NCBI RefSeq assembly: GCF_027286305.1
Contig: NZ_CP114599.1
Span: 2,232,001 to 2,296,000, forward strand
From: Phenylobacterium sp. NIBR 498073
GTDB taxonomy: Bacteria; Pseudomonadota; Alphaproteobacteria; Caulobacterales; Caulobacteraceae
Direction: 5' to 3'
DNA length: 64,000 bases
Made by a program: the position numbers and the translations under genes. Shown here piece after piece: positions 27,526-39,700 of the stretch; the stretch's first letter is position 1, and each line of letters opens with the position of its first letter. Under the pieces are notes generated by a model that was not told where the DNA came from, did no database searches, and worked only from the letters and a program-made list of their open reading frames with translations.

Positions 27526-28380
27526 TCATTGTCTGGTCCTGGCGCCGACGGCCAGGCGACGCAGGCTCCCTGCCCAAGCATGAAACGGATAGAGGTACTG
27601 GCCGAGCGCGCCCTTGCCCATGTCGGCGTCCACGCCCAAGGCGCCCTCGCAAGGCCCCGGGGCGAAGTAGGTGCCGAATAGGCGGTCCCACAGCGAGAAC
27701 AGGGTCGCGAAGTTCTTGCCGTGAACATCGCGTGAGTGATGCCATCTGTGCATGGCAGGGGAATTGAGGATCAGGTCCAGCTTGCCGAAGGTCCATGGCA
27801 CGTCGGCGTGGATCAGATAGCCGTAGTAGTGCCGGGCCAGGCCGTTGAGGCCCAGAGCCCATGCCGGAAAGCCGAGCGCGGCCAGAAGTACGGTGTCGAG
27901 CGCCGTGCCGAGGCGGTCGACCGGATGCATGCGGTTCAGGCTGAACCAGGAGAGTTCGCGGTCGCTGTGGTGAATGGCGTGCGCCGGCCACAGGGCCGGG
28001 CTGTGCTGCAGTCGATGGCGCCAGTAGCCGATCAGATCGCCGATCACCAGGACGGCCAACGCCGTGCCTCCGTGCCCGGCCGCGCTCCAGATGAAGGCGA
28101 GCGGCGCCCGCGACAGGATCGGATCGAGTGCGATGAAGGCCGCCAGGATGAGCGGCGCCACGAACAGCAGGTCGAGGACGTAGATGACCACATTGATGCG
28201 TGTCTCAGACAGCTTCGCCCTGCCTGGAAACCGACGCAGGAGCAGTCCGATCAGGGCGAACGTCACGCCAAAGATGAGCATTTCGACGGTTTGGCGCCGG
28301 GCCAGGGTCAAAAGGTCTTCAAGGCTGAGCCAGGTCAAAGCCGCCGTCCCCCGCGTTCGCCGGCCAGCGATAACGCACAA
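27526..28380 (-). CDS. Sterol desaturase / fatty acid hydroxylase family membrane protein
   Basis: A 284-residue di-iron membrane protein. The three histidine clusters are WRHRLQHSPALWPAHAIHHS (HxxxH and HxxHH) and MHRWHHS, separated by hydrophobic segments (about 34-50, 60-86, 98-120, 165-190). Family members hydroxylate or desaturate lipids; the substrate is unknown. The start is uncertain. TTG 28380 has AAAGG 8 nt upstream, but TTG 28338 (LTWLSLEDLL, with GGGGGA upstream) gives a more family-like N-terminus. It is divergent from the cys operon, and its stop lies next to tRNA-Lys. Confidence 0.88.
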   Translation of the reverse strand: MCVIAGRRTRGTAALTWLSLEDLLTLARRQTVEMLIFGVTFALIGLLLRRFPGRAKLSETRINVVIYVLDLLFVAPLILAAFIALDPILSRAPLAFIWSAAGHGGTALAVLVIGDLIGYWRHRLQHSPALWPAHAIHHSDRELSWFSLNRMHPVDRLGTALDTVLLAALGFPAWALGLNGLARHYYGYLIHADVPWTFGKLDLILNSPAMHRWHHSRDVHGKNFATLFSLWDRLFGTYFAPGPCEGALGVDADMGKGALGQYLYPFHAWAGSLRRLAVGARTRQ

Positions 28381-28515
28381 TGGCTTAGCCTTTCATTTCC
28401 GGGTGTAAGAAAAACTATATTGTCGATGGGCGCGCTGGGAATTAGCCAAGCGCCCTGACCGGACGCAGCGAACTCGGCGTCTCGGCGTTTATGCGTCTGA
28501 ACCGGGGCTGTAACG

Positions 28516-29382
28516 ATGACTGCGACCTCGCCGACCGAACCCGTCGCGTCACGAAGGCCGTGGATCCGGCGACGATCGGCGATCCCTGGCTTTACGCTGA
28601 CCATGGGCCTGACGCTGGCGCTCCTGTCGCTGATTGTACTCATCCCCCTGTCGGCGGTGGGGCTGAAGGCGTCGGAGCAGTCGGCCTCGGAGTTTCTGCA
28701 GGCCGCCTTCAACGAGCGTGCGTTGACCGCTTATCGGCTATCGTTCGGCGCGGCCTTGATCGCCGCTTTGATCAACGGCGTCTTCGGACTGCTGACCGCC
28801 TGGGCGCTGGTCCGCTATCAGTTTCCCTTCAAAAGCCTGGTGAACGGGATCATCGACCTGCCGTTCGCCTTGCCGACAGCGGTCGCTGGCATCGCGCTCG
28901 CCACTCTCTACGCGCCCAATGGCTGGATCGGCGGGCTGCTGGCCCCGGCCGGGATCAAGGTCGCCTATACGCCGCTGGGCGTCATCGTGGCCCTGACCTT
29001 CATTGGCCTGCCGTTCGTGGTGCGCACGCTGGAGCCGGTGATGCGCGATCTGGCCGCGGACGTTGAGGAGGCGGCCGCCAGCCTCGGCGCCACGCGCTTC
29101 GACACCATCGCCCGGGTGATCCTGCCGGCGTTGGCGCCAGCCTGGCTGACCGGTTTCGCCCTGGCCTTCGCCCGAGCGGTCGGCGAATACGGCTCGGTGA
29201 TCTTCATCGCCGGCAACATGCCCTACAAATCAGAGATCGCGCCGCTGCTGATCATCATCGAACTCGAGCAGTATGACTATGCAGGGGCCGCGACGATCGC
29301 CGTGGTGATGCTTTCGGTCTCGTTCCTCATGCTGTTCGTCATCAACGCGGTCCAGGCTTGGGCGCGGAGGCTCGCCGCATGA
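28516..29382 (+). CDS. cysT: Sulfate/thiosulfate ABC transporter permease CysT
   Basis: A 288-residue inner-membrane permease with about six membrane segments. The motif [30 protein letters not shown] (about 180-210) is the EAA loop that contacts the ATPase, and [18 protein letters not shown] is typical of CysT/CysU. It forms the transporter with CysW and CysA. The ATG of cysW overlaps its stop. The 135-nt region upstream shows no binding-protein gene and no recognised riboswitch. The predicted start lacks a strong Shine-Dalgarno. Confidence 0.93.
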   Translation: MTATSPTEPVASRRPWIRRRSAIPGFTLTMGLTLALLSLIVLIPLSAVGLKASEQSASEFLQAAFNERALTAYRLSFGAALIAALINGVFGLLTAWALVRYQFPFKSLVNGIIDLPFALPTAVAGIALATLYAPNGWIGGLLAPAGIKVAYTPLGVIVALTFIGLPFVVRTLEPVMRDLAADVEEAAASLGATRFDTIARVILPALAPAWLTGFALAFARAVGEYGSVIFIAGNMPYKSEIAPLLIIIELEQYDYAGAATIAVVMLSVSFLMLFVINAVQAWARRLAA

Positions 29383-30221
29383 GCCGGCTGCGTCACCCCA
29401 CTGAAGACCCGCCGTGGGCGAAAGCTCTGGTCCTGGCGATTGTCGCGGCCTTCCTGGCTTCGGTGCTGATCCTGCCGATGGTGTCCGTGTTCTTCGAGGC
29501 CCTGCGCAAGGGGCTGCCGGCCGCCCTGGAGGCGATCGGGACCGAGGACGCCCGTGCAGCGATCAAGCTGACCTTGATCACGGCGGCGATCGCGGTGCCC
29601 TTCAACATCGTGTTCGGGGTCTGCGCGTCCTGGGCGATCGCCAAGTTCGAGTTTCCGGGCAAGCCGTTCCTGATCACCCTGATCGACCTGCCGTTCTCGG
29701 TGTCGCCGGTGGTCGCCGGCCTGATCTACGTGCTGGTGTTCGGCGCCCAGGGCTGGTTCGGGCCTTGGCTGATCGACCACGACATCAAGATCATCTTCGC
29801 CGTCCCCGGCATCGTGCTGGCGACGATCTTCGTGACCTTCCCGTTCGTGGCCCGCGAGTTGATACCGTTGATGCAGGAGCAGGGCGTGGACGAGGAGGAG
29901 GCGGCCGTGTCCATGGGCGCCTCGGGTCTGCGCACGTTCTGGAGCGTGACGGCGCCGAACATCCGCTGGGGTCTGCTCTACGGCGTCCTGCTCTGCAACG
30001 CCCGCGCCATGGGCGAGTTCGGGGCGGTGTCGGTGGTCTCGGGCCATATCCGCGGCCTGACCAACACCATGCCGCTGCATGTGGAGATCCTCTACAACGA
30101 GTACGATTTCGTCGGCGCCTTCGCCGTCGCGGCGTTGCTCTGCTTCCTGGCGGTCGTCACCCTGGTGCTGAAGACCCTGCTTGAAATCGCCCAGCCGCCG
30201 TCGCGGCCGGGCCGCCATTGA
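29379..30221 (+). CDS. cysW: Sulfate/thiosulfate ABC transporter permease CysW
   Basis: A 280-residue permease with the EAA loop [19 protein letters not shown] (about 172-190) and [19 protein letters not shown], the CysW hallmark. It starts inside the cysT stop codon (ATGA), so is translated in a coupled way. It pairs with CysT in the membrane. Confidence 0.94.
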   Translation: MSRLRHPTEDPPWAKALVLAIVAAFLASVLILPMVSVFFEALRKGLPAALEAIGTEDARAAIKLTLITAAIAVPFNIVFGVCASWAIAKFEFPGKPFLITLIDLPFSVSPVVAGLIYVLVFGAQGWFGPWLIDHDIKIIFAVPGIVLATIFVTFPFVARELIPLMQEQGVDEEEAAVSMGASGLRTFWSVTAPNIRWGLLYGVLLCNARAMGEFGAVSVVSGHIRGLTNTMPLHVEILYNEYDFVGAFAVAALLCFLAVVTLVLKTLLEIAQPPSRPGRH

Positions 30222-30237
30222 TCGCGAGACGCTGCAA

Positions 30238-31275
30238 ATGACCATTTCCATCCGTTCGGTGGAGAAGACCTTTGGGCGGTATCCGGCGCTCAACAGCGTC
30301 AGCCTCGAGATCGCGGACGGCGAGCTGCTGGCGCTGTTGGGGCCATCTGGTTCGGGCAAGACCACTCTGCTGCGCGTCATCGCCGGGCTGGAGTTCCCCA
30401 GCAGCGGTCAGGTGCTCTACGGCGACCAGGACATGACCTATGCCGGCGCCGCGGCGCGGCAGGTCGGCTTCGTGTTCCAGCAGTATGCGCTGTTCCGCCA
30501 CATGACGGTCGCCAAGAACGTCGCCTTCGGCCTGGACGTGCGCAAGGGCGCGGCCAAGCCGGGCAAGGCCGAGATCGCCGAGCGCGTCGACGAGCTGCTG
30601 CGGCTGGTCGAACTGGGCGACCTGGGCAAGCGCTACCCGGCCCAGCTATCGGGCGGCCAGCGCCAGCGCGTCGCCCTGGCGCGGGCGCTGGCGGTGAACC
30701 CCAGCGTGCTGTTGCTCGACGAGCCGTTCGGGGCCCTCGACGCCACCGTCCGCAAGTCGCTGCGCAAGGAACTGCGCCGCATCCACGACGCCACCGGCGT
30801 CACGACGATCTTCGTGACCCACGACCAGGAGGAGGCGCTGGAACTGGCCGACCGCGTGGCGATCCTGAACCAGGGCGCGATCGAGCAGGTCGGAACCCCG
30901 CAGGAGATCCACGACGATCCGAGCGGCGCCTTTGTCGCGGGCTTCGTCGGCGAGTCCAACCGCCTTGAGGGCGAGGTGAGGGGCGGGCGGTTCCGGAATG
31001 GCGACGTCCAGTTCGCCGCCACTGGCGTGGCCGACGGCGCCGCGGTCGCCTATGTGCGGCCGCATGAGCTGGTGCTGTCGCCGGCGGCGGGGGAGGCGAC
31101 CTTCGGATTCGTCGCCAACCACATCGCCCCGCAGGGCGCGGTCGCGCGGATCGACGGGACGACGCCGGGCGGCCTGCGCCTGGAGGCGGCCTTCGCCCGC
31201 CAGGCGGTGGCCGACTTGAGGCCGGGTGCGCAGCTCAATCTTTCGGTCGGACGCGCCTACGTCTTTCCGGCCTAG
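30238..31275 (+). CDS. cysA: Sulfate ABC transporter ATP-binding protein CysA
   Basis: A 345-residue ATPase: Walker [10 protein letters not shown] (about 36-44), Q-loop FVFQQYALF, signature [15 protein letters not shown], Walker [13 protein letters not shown], switch His in [13 protein letters not shown]-terminal TOBE-like regulatory domain (about 240-345) contains YVRPHEL. It starts 17 nt after cysW. The cysT-cysW-cysA order matches sulfate importers, but no Sbp/CysP gene is next to it. Confidence 0.95.
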   Translation: MTISIRSVEKTFGRYPALNSVSLEIADGELLALLGPSGSGKTTLLRVIAGLEFPSSGQVLYGDQDMTYAGAAARQVGFVFQQYALFRHMTVAKNVAFGLDVRKGAAKPGKAEIAERVDELLRLVELGDLGKRYPAQLSGGQRQRVALARALAVNPSVLLLDEPFGALDATVRKSLRKELRRIHDATGVTTIFVTHDQEEALELADRVAILNQGAIEQVGTPQEIHDDPSGAFVAGFVGESNRLEGEVRGGRFRNGDVQFAATGVADGAAVAYVRPHELVLSPAAGEATFGFVANHIAPQGAVARIDGTTPGGLRLEAAFARQAVADLRPGAQLNLSVGRAYVFPA

Positions 31276-31292
31276 CGGCCGTCAGCGTCTCC

Positions 31293-32279
<987 letters not shown>

Positions 32280-32293
32280 GGGGCGATTGGGTC

Positions 32294-33220
32294 CTAGGCC
32301 GGCAGCCGGGTTTCCAGGGAATAGGCGACGAAGGTGTCGTAGATCGACTGATGCAGCGCGGCGCAGTCCTCCAGCACGCTGGAGATCAGGCCACCGGCGC
32401 CGTCGTCCATGTCGGCGTACTGCAGGCGCGCGCGCAGCCGCCCGGCCAGTCGCTCCGGCGGCGAGTGGCCGCCGGCGTCCGCATGCCGCGCGGCGGAGCT
32501 TAGATATTCTTCGATGCGCGCCGTGCAGAAGCGCATCGAGCGGGGAAACTCCTCGTCGAGCAGCAGGAACTCCAGCACCTTGCGCGGTTGGACGTCGGCG
32601 GTGAAGCGGCGCAGGTACGGCTCGAGCGCGCAGCTCATCCGCAGTACGCCCATCAGCGCCATGTGGTCCTCGGGCGCCCGGCGCAGTCCAAAGCATGCCT
32701 CCAGCAGGCGACCGATGAGCTGCGCGCGTTCGAGGTAGACGCCGAGCAGCAGAAACCGCCAGCCCTCGCCATGACTCATCGTCGCGTCGGCGGCGCCCTT
32801 GAAGAGGTGGAGGTCGGCGATGATGTCGTGCAGGAACGCCGACGGGCCGTCGCCGAAAGCGCGTGCCGCATCGCTCGCCATGACCCGTAGATGGAGCATG
32901 TTGAGGCGCTCCCAGGTTTCGGTGGTGATCTGGTCGCGGACCTGGCGTGCGTTCTCGCGGGCGCGGGCCAGCGAGGACACGATCGAGCCGCCGTCATGCC
33001 GGTCGAGGGCAAGCGCCAGGGCGAGCTGATAGGGATCGTCGGCGCTGTGCAGCTCAGCGTCGCCGACGGCCGAAAGCACGATGCGCGAAACCAAGCCCGC
33101 GGCCTCGTTGCGGTCCAGGGTGGCGTTGAGCATGACGTCGCTGAGCCGGCACAGATGCTCGGCGCGTTCGACGTAGCGGCCGATCCAGTAGAGACTGTCG
33201 GCCACGCGGGCGAGCATCAT
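32294..33220 (-). CDS. Alpha-E domain protein
   Basis: A 308-residue all-helical protein beginning MLARVADSLYWIGRYVERAEH, the hallmark of the alpha-E family (PF04168), with LLLGVYLERAQLIGRLLEAC mid-protein. It is found almost always beside a circularly permuted ATP-grasp protein and a transglutaminase. It has no known catalytic motif and probably acts as a partner or scaffold. Its ATG overlaps the stop of the ATP-grasp gene by 4 nt, and it ends 14 nt before the transglutaminase ATG. Confidence 0.93.
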   Translation of the reverse strand: MMLARVADSLYWIGRYVERAEHLCRLSDVMLNATLDRNEAAGLVSRIVLSAVGDAELHSADDPYQLALALALDRHDGGSIVSSLARARENARQVRDQITTETWERLNMLHLRVMASDAARAFGDGPSAFLHDIIADLHLFKGAADATMSHGEGWRFLLLGVYLERAQLIGRLLEACFGLRRAPEDHMALMGVLRMSCALEPYLRRFTADVQPRKVLEFLLLDEEFPRSMRFCTARIEEYLSSAARHADAGGHSPPERLAGRLRARLQYADMDDGAGGLISSVLEDCAALHQSIYDTFVAYSLETRLPA

Positions 33221-34713
33221 GGCTGGGCTCCTGTCGGCGCCGATTCCAGGACCCAGGTGTCCTTGGAGCCGCCGCCCTGGCTGGAGTTGACGACCAGCGA
33301 TCCCTTCTTCAGGGCGACCCGGGTCAGGGCGCCGGGCGTGACCACGATCTTGTCGCCCGACAGGATGAAGGGGCGCAGGTCGACGTGGCGCGGCTCGATC
33401 TCGCCGTCGACGAGGCAGGGGGCGGTCGACAGCTGGATGGTCGGCTGGGCGATGTAGTTGGCCGGATCGGCGGCGATGGCCGTGGCGAACGCCTCGCGCT
33501 CCTTGCGGCTGGCGTGCGGTCCGACCAGCATGCCGTAGCCGCCCGAGGCGCCGACCGCCTTGACCACCAGTTTGTCGAGGTTGGCCAGGACGTGGGACAG
33601 CTGCGCCGGCTCGCGGCACAGATAGGTCTCGATGTTCGGCAGGATCGCGTCTTCGCCGAGATAGTAGCGAATGATCGCCGGGACGTAGGCGTAGACGGCC
33701 TTGTCGTCGGCGACGCCGGTGCCTGGCGCGTTGCAGATCACCACGTTGCCGGCGCGGTAGGCGTTGAACAGGCCGGCCGAGCCCAGCGCCGAGTCGCGGC
33801 GGAAGGTGAGGGGATCGATGAAGTCGTCGTCGACCCGGCGATAGATCACGTCGATCCGTCGCAGGCCGGTCGTGGTGCGCATGTAGACCATGTTGTCGTG
33901 CACTACGAGGTCGCGGCCCTCAACCAGCGGGCACCCCATCAATCGCGCGAGATAAGCGTGTTCATAGTAGGCCGAGTTGTAGACGCCCGGAGTCAGCACC
34001 ACGATCTGAGGGTTCGGCCGCCAGTCGGCCGCCATGCTTTTCAGGGTCGTGAGGAGGAGGTCGGGATACCGGTCGATCGCTCGCACGCCGGCCTGGCGGA
34101 ACGATCCGGGAAAGGTGCGCCGCGAAGCCTCCCGGTTGGCCAGCATGTAGGACACGCCCGAGGGGACGCGCAGATTGTCCTCCAGCACGGCGAAGGCGCC
34201 GTCCGGCTGGCGGATCAGGTCCGAGCCGCAGACGTTGGCGTAGGCCTCGTGGGGGACATAGAGGTTCTGCATCTCGCGGCGGTAGGAGGGTGCGCCCAGC
34301 ACCAGTTCGCGGGGAACCACGCCGTCCATCAGGATCTGCTGGGCGCCGTAGATGTCGGCGAGGAACATGTTCAGCGCGCGCAGGCGCTGGGTCAGGCCAG
34401 CCTCGATCCGCTCCCACTCGGCGGCCGGGATGATGCGGGGCAGGAGGTCCGTCGGAATGATCCGCTCGGTGCTGCTCTCGCCGCCATAGACCGTGAAGGT
34501 GATGCCCTGGAGCAGGAAGTAGCGTTCCAGGGTCCTTTGGCGCTCGGCCATCTCGGCCGGGGCGAGGGTCGCGATGCGTTGATGCAGGCCCGCATAATGG
34601 TCGCGCACGCCCCCTGCGAGGGTCAGCATCTCGTCGTAGGGCGTGGTCGGCGACGGGGCCGCCTGCAGGCCCGTTGCGCAATCAGGGTTTTGGATCGCCA
34701 CGCCGTACTCCAC
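33217..34713 (-). CDS. Circularly permuted ATP-grasp protein (type 2)
   Basis: A 498-residue protein starting at GTG (MEYGVAIQN). Family signatures include ITFTVYGGESSTERIIPTDL, VLEDNLRVPSGVSYMLANRE, VVLTPGVYNSAYYEHAYLAR, NAPGTGVADDKAVYAYVP and VVKAVGASGGYGMLVGP. Proteins of this type are predicted ATP-dependent carboxylate-amine ligases; comparative-genomics work proposed that they, with alpha-E and transglutaminase partners, make or modify small peptides. It is the first gene of the operon. The start is about 50 nt from the opposite-strand region before tamA. Confidence 0.93.
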   Translation of the reverse strand: MEYGVAIQNPDCATGLQAAPSPTTPYDEMLTLAGGVRDHYAGLHQRIATLAPAEMAERQRTLERYFLLQGITFTVYGGESSTERIIPTDLLPRIIPAAEWERIEAGLTQRLRALNMFLADIYGAQQILMDGVVPRELVLGAPSYRREMQNLYVPHEAYANVCGSDLIRQPDGAFAVLEDNLRVPSGVSYMLANREASRRTFPGSFRQAGVRAIDRYPDLLLTTLKSMAADWRPNPQIVVLTPGVYNSAYYEHAYLARLMGCPLVEGRDLVVHDNMVYMRTTTGLRRIDVIYRRVDDDFIDPLTFRRDSALGSAGLFNAYRAGNVVICNAPGTGVADDKAVYAYVPAIIRYYLGEDAILPNIETYLCREPAQLSHVLANLDKLVVKAVGASGGYGMLVGPHASRKEREAFATAIAADPANYIAQPTIQLSTAPCLVDGEIEPRHVDLRPFILSGDKIVVTPGALTRVALKKGSLVVNSSQGGGSKDTWVLESAPTGAQP

Positions 34714-34928
34714 CCGCCAGCCCTTTCCTGCGGTTCGCCAGGAAAGCGTAGGAGAGGCGAGGGCGATTGAAGCTGGAAATCCGACCTCGATGGCCCCCTG
34801 GGCGTAGGCGCCTGCGAATTGGGCATATGGGCGCCTGCGGCGGCGGCGCCTTCGTCGATCGCTGGTGGGTGACAGGCGAGCGCGACGCGGGCTACACCGA
34901 TAGATGGGGCGCTTATGAAAGGATTGGC

Positions 34929-36707
34929 GTGGGACGATTGGTCGTCGCGGTCGCCGCCTCGGCGGCCATTTGCGTGTCTGGGACAGCCCGGGCCGAATCC
35001 CCGCGCGCGACTATCGAGGGACAGCTCGACCGCGACCTGCGCGAGGCGATCGACCGCGCCGTCGGCGAGACCGACAAACCCATCGCCAATCGCTTCGAGG
35101 CGCGCCGCCGGGCGAACGACGCAGGCGAGGATGCGATCGCGGTGCTGCGGTCCGAAGGCTACTACGCCTACGAAGTGGAGCCGGACGTCGGTGACGGCGA
35201 CCCGCCGACCGCCATCGTGCGCGTGACGCCGGGCCCGCGCTTCACCCTCTCGGACCCGCAGATCGATTGGATAGCCCCGGCTCCGATCGAGAGCGTTCGG
35301 CAATCGGGCGAAGTGGTGATGGGCCTGGCCACTGGTGCGCCCGGCCGCGCTGTGGACGTGATCAATGCCGAGGGCCGCATCGTCGCGGCTGTGCAGAAGC
35401 GCGGCTATGCGGACGCTGCGGCCCAGCCGCGCGAGGTCATCGTCGACCACGCCGACAGGACCGTGCGCCCGACGTACAAGATCGCAGCGGGCGAACTGGT
35501 GCATCTGGGCGGGCTGAAGATTGTCGGCGAAACCGGCCGCAGCCGCAGGGGCTGGCTCGATAGCCTCGCGCCCTGGAGCGCCGGCGACGTCTACGACCCG
35601 GAGGATGTCGGCGAGCTTGAGCGACGCCTGCTCGACACAGGGGTCTATGACTCAGTCACCGTCTCGCTGGCGCCCAAGGACCAGGCCGAGCCGGATGGCC
35701 GCCGTCCGATTCTGTTGAGCCTGGCCGACCGGAAGTCGCGGACGCTGGAACTTGGGGCCAGCTACTCGACCACCGAGGGCCTTGGCGCGGACGCTCGCTG
35801 GACGCGCTACAACCTGCTCGGCCGGGCAGACACCCTGGCGATGCTGGCCCGAGCCTCGAACATTGACAGTCGGCTGGGCGCGGAGTTGACGCTGCCTCAC
35901 TGGCGCCGCCCTCAACAGACGTTCAAGGCCGGCGGCGGCGCCTATTCGAACCGCACCGACGCCTATGATGAAACCGGGGTCGGCATCCGCGCCGACGTGA
36001 CCCGCCGTTTTCGTAAGACGTCCTACGTCACGCTTGGCGGGTCGATCGACTATGGCAAGGTCGAGGAAAAGCAGACGATCCTGGTCTCGTCGCTCGGGGA
36101 CAATCTCGTCACTCTGGCGGGCCTCGCAGCTGGCGCTCTCGACCGCTCCGACGACCCGCTGGATCCCAAGCGTGGCTGGCGTCTGGATGTCCGGGCCGAG
36201 CCGACATACCTGATCGGCGACGAGCACATGGCCTACCTGAAGGTGCAGAGCCAGGGCACAGCGTACATCCCGTTCGGAGCGAAGGCGCGCACTGTTCTGG
36301 CCGGTCGCCTCAAGGCCGGAGCGATGGTCGGCGGCAGCATCCCCGAGGTGCCGGCGTCCCGCCGGTTCTACGCCGGCGGCGGCGGATCCGTCCGCGGCTA
36401 TGCCTATCAGGCCATAGGACCCCGCGACATCGACAACACCCCCGAAGGCGGAATCTCGCTGCTCGAGACCTCGCTGGAGCTGCGCCAGAAGGTCGGCGAA
36501 CGCTGGGGCGTGGTCGCGTTCGTGGACGCAGGCGCGGTAGGCGCCAGTGAATTTCCGACGGGCGACGATTTCAGCGTCGGCGTTGGGGTAGGCGTTCGCT
36601 ACGACCTGGGCTTCGGCCCGATCCGGGCGGACATCGCGGTCCCGCTCGACCAGCGCGAGGGCGACCCCTCATTCCAGATCTATCTCAGCATCGGGCAGAG
36701 CTTTTGA
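34929..36707 (+). CDS. tamA: Outer-membrane translocation and assembly protein TamA
   Basis: A 592-residue Omp85-family protein: signal peptide (about 1-23, VGRLVVAVAASAAICVSGTA), three POTRA-like domains (about 25-255), and a barrel starting near 270 (LELGASYSTTEGLGADARWT). The barrel has the conserved RRFYAGGGGSVRGYAYQ loop and ends IYLSIGQSF, with the terminal Phe of outer-membrane barrels. GTG 34929 was chosen for its upstream AAAGGA and because it opens the signal peptide. With TamB it assembles or transports lipids and proteins to the outer membrane. It overlaps tamB by 4 nt. Confidence 0.92.
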   Translation: MGRLVVAVAASAAICVSGTARAESPRATIEGQLDRDLREAIDRAVGETDKPIANRFEARRRANDAGEDAIAVLRSEGYYAYEVEPDVGDGDPPTAIVRVTPGPRFTLSDPQIDWIAPAPIESVRQSGEVVMGLATGAPGRAVDVINAEGRIVAAVQKRGYADAAAQPREVIVDHADRTVRPTYKIAAGELVHLGGLKIVGETGRSRRGWLDSLAPWSAGDVYDPEDVGELERRLLDTGVYDSVTVSLAPKDQAEPDGRRPILLSLADRKSRTLELGASYSTTEGLGADARWTRYNLLGRADTLAMLARASNIDSRLGAELTLPHWRRPQQTFKAGGGAYSNRTDAYDETGVGIRADVTRRFRKTSYVTLGGSIDYGKVEEKQTILVSSLGDNLVTLAGLAAGALDRSDDPLDPKRGWRLDVRAEPTYLIGDEHMAYLKVQSQGTAYIPFGAKARTVLAGRLKAGAMVGGSIPEVPASRRFYAGGGGSVRGYAYQAIGPRDIDNTPEGGISLLETSLELRQKVGERWGVVAFVDAGAVGASEFPTGDDFSVGVGVGVRYDLGFGPIRADIAVPLDQREGDPSFQIYLSIGQSF

Positions 36708-39700
36708 GCGAGACCCCGAACGAGATCGAGGAGGCGCCGGCCGCGCCGAGGAAAAAGTCCCGCCGGCGGTGGGGACTGGCCGCGCTGGTGGTCTGCGCGC
36801 TGCTCGTGGTCTTGGCCGGAGCGGCGTTGCTCGCCGGGCGATACGGGGCCCTGTCGCCTCAAGGGCGCTCGATCATCGAGGCGCGGGCCAACGGCCTCAA
36901 AGTCGGCCGCTTCGGCCGCCTCTATGTCGAAGGGCTGAGCGGCGACATCTGGCGTGACTTCAGCGTGCGGCGGGTGGTCATCCGCGACCCCAAGGGGGTC
37001 TGGCTCGAGGGCCGCAACCTCCGCCTGGCCTGGACCTTCGGCGACATCCTCGGGCGTCGCTTCCACGCCACCAACGTGACCGCCGAGCACCTGATCGTCT
37101 ATCGCCGGCCGGTGACCGAGCCCAAGCGACCGTCGGCGGGCATGCCGATCGACGTGGTCATCGATCGCGCGGTCGGGCGGGTCGAACTGATGCCGGAACT
37201 GGCGCGGACCCGAGGGGTCTACGACGTCGACGCGTCGATCGAGCTGATGCGGCGCAATGGCGGTCAGCGGGGAGCGGCGAAGGCGGCGAGCGTGCTTCAC
37301 CCGGGGGACCGTCTCGACGTCAAGTTCGATCTGGGAGGCGGGCGGCCGCTGGTCCTTGAGGCCGACGCGCGGGAGGCCAAGGGCGGCGCACTGGCCGGAA
37401 CTCTCGGCCTCGCGCCCGATCGTCCGTTCCTGCTGCACGTCAAGGCCAAGGGCGAGGCATCGACCGGCCGGTTCTCTGCGCTCGCCGAGAGCGGGACTAG
37501 CCGCCCGGTCGACGCGTCAGGGGTCTGGGGCCCGGACGGCGGATCTGCGCAGGGCCGCGTCGAGCTCGCGGCCTCGACCCACACCCAGCCGCTGGTGGCC
37601 CGGCTTGGGCCGCAGGTGCAGTTCGCTGTGACGGGGCGTAAGGCGGGGCAGGGGTTGTTCGACCTGGAGGCCGACCTGACCTCGGACAACGTCGCTGTGA
37701 CGGCCAAAGGCAAGTCCAACCTAGGTGAGCGGCGTACCGGGCCCCAGGGGGTGGTGTTGACGGCCTCGGCCCGGGAGCTATCGAAGGTCACCGGCGGGCC
37801 GTCCATGGGGCTCGGTCGTGTCGATGGCGTGCTGACCGGGACTTTGGATGATCTGCGGCTGGTCGGGACCGCGGATGTCGCGCGGTTGCAGCTCGGCGCT
37901 TACGGTCTCGACCGGGTTTCAGGCCCGTTCGAACTCACGCGCAAGGACAAGGTGCTGGCGCTCGAGGCGCGGATCGCCGGCGCCGGCGGGCGCGGCTCTG
38001 GCCTCGCGGCGGCGCTGCTCGGCGCGCGCCCAACCGCCGCCGTCGACGCTGCGCGGCTGGCCGACGGACGCCTGATGCTGCGCAAGATCGAAGCAAGCGG
38101 AGTCGGGTTGAAAGTCGACGCCAGCGGCGGCCGCAGTCTTCTCGGCGGTCTCAACTTCAAGGGGGCGGCGTCGTTTACGAACCTGGCGGCGGCGCGGCCT
38201 GGCGCCAGCGGTGCGGTGACCGCGGACTGGTCGGCCAGCCAGGGCGGCGCAGGTAAGCCCTGGGCCCTGACGCTCGACGCCAAGGGCGCGCGCTTTGCTT
38301 CAGGTTTCTCCGAACTTGACCGCCTGCTGGGCGCCTCGCCGCGCCTGCAGGCGCGCGCGGACGTGGCCGGACGCAAGATATCGATCACGAGCGGGAACCT
38401 CGATGGGGCCGCAATCAAGGCCAGCACGGCCGGGGTGTTGGACGAGACCGGCGCGATGCGCTTCAAGCTCGACTGGTCCGCCAGCGGGCCGTTCCGCGCC
38501 GGTCCCGTCGAAATCAGCGGCAAGGCCAGCGGCACAGGCGCCGTCACCGGCAAGCCCTCGGCGCCGCGGGCGGATCTGCTTGCCGACATCGAGGCCATCG
38601 ACCTGCCGCGCTTGCCGCTGAAGAACGCCAAGCTGACCTTGAGTTTCATGCGTGGCGCCGGCGGCTCCAGCGGGGTCGTCGCGCTGACGGCCGCCAGCGA
38701 ATACGGCCCGGCGGCGGCCCGTTCGGCCTTCAGCTTTCCGCGCGGCGGCGTCGACCTCAGCGACTTGTCACTGGACGCCGGCGGCTTGACCGCAAGCGGC
38801 TCAATCTCGCTTCGGAAGGCGACGCCTTCCGGCGCCGATCTCAAGGTGCGGGTGGTCAAGGGGGCCTTCCTTGATGGCGGGGCGGTCGCAGGTTCGGTGA
38901 AGATCGTCGATGCGGCCGGCGGAGCGCGCGCGACCCTGAACCTGACCGCCAGCGACGCGGTTCTGCCCGGCTCACGCTTTGCCGTGCGCAACGGGGCGAT
39001 CACGGCCGATGGGCCTCTGTCGCGGCTGCCTTATCAGGCCCGCCTCCAGGGGGTGTCCGCGAGCGAGCGCTGGCGGCTGGACGGGGCCGGCGTCCTGACG
39101 GCGCAGGAACCCGGCTACGAGCTGACCTTCGCAGGCGACGGGGCCTACGGGCGACGCAACATGAAGACCCTGGAGCCGGCGATCCTGCGCTTCGGCGGCG
39201 CCGAGCGCAGTGCGAGTCTGCGGCTCGCGGCGTCGGACGGAGGCAGGATCGACCTCGACGCCAGCCTTGAGAAGGACGGCGCGGAAATCCGCGCGCAAGT
39301 CCAGCGACTGGGCCTGGGCCTGGTGAACGCCGACCTGAACGGCCGCGCCGACGGCACGCTTGTCCTGTCAGGCCGCGGCGGACGTCTGGACGGAACCTTG
39401 GAAGCCAAGCTGGACGATGCGCGGGGCAGGGGCTCGCCGCGCGAGCAGGGCCTGGACGGGGTGCTCAAGGCAAAGCTCTCGGACGAGGCGCTTGAGATCG
39501 ACGCCGCCGTCACCAACGAGCATGGGTTGCGGGCGAACGCCGAGGTCGTCCTGCCGGCCGAGACCAGCGCCAGCCCGTTCCGGATTGCGATCGCCCGCAC
39601 CCGGCCGATGCGAGGCACCTTCTTCGCAGACGGGGAGGTCAAGCCGCTCTGGGACCTGCTGGTCGGAGGCGAGCGCGAACTGGCTGGGCACGTGCAGATG

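Noticed and set aside
28381..28515. Riboswitch before cysT
   Set aside because: Small hairpins exist, but nothing matches a known riboswitch core.
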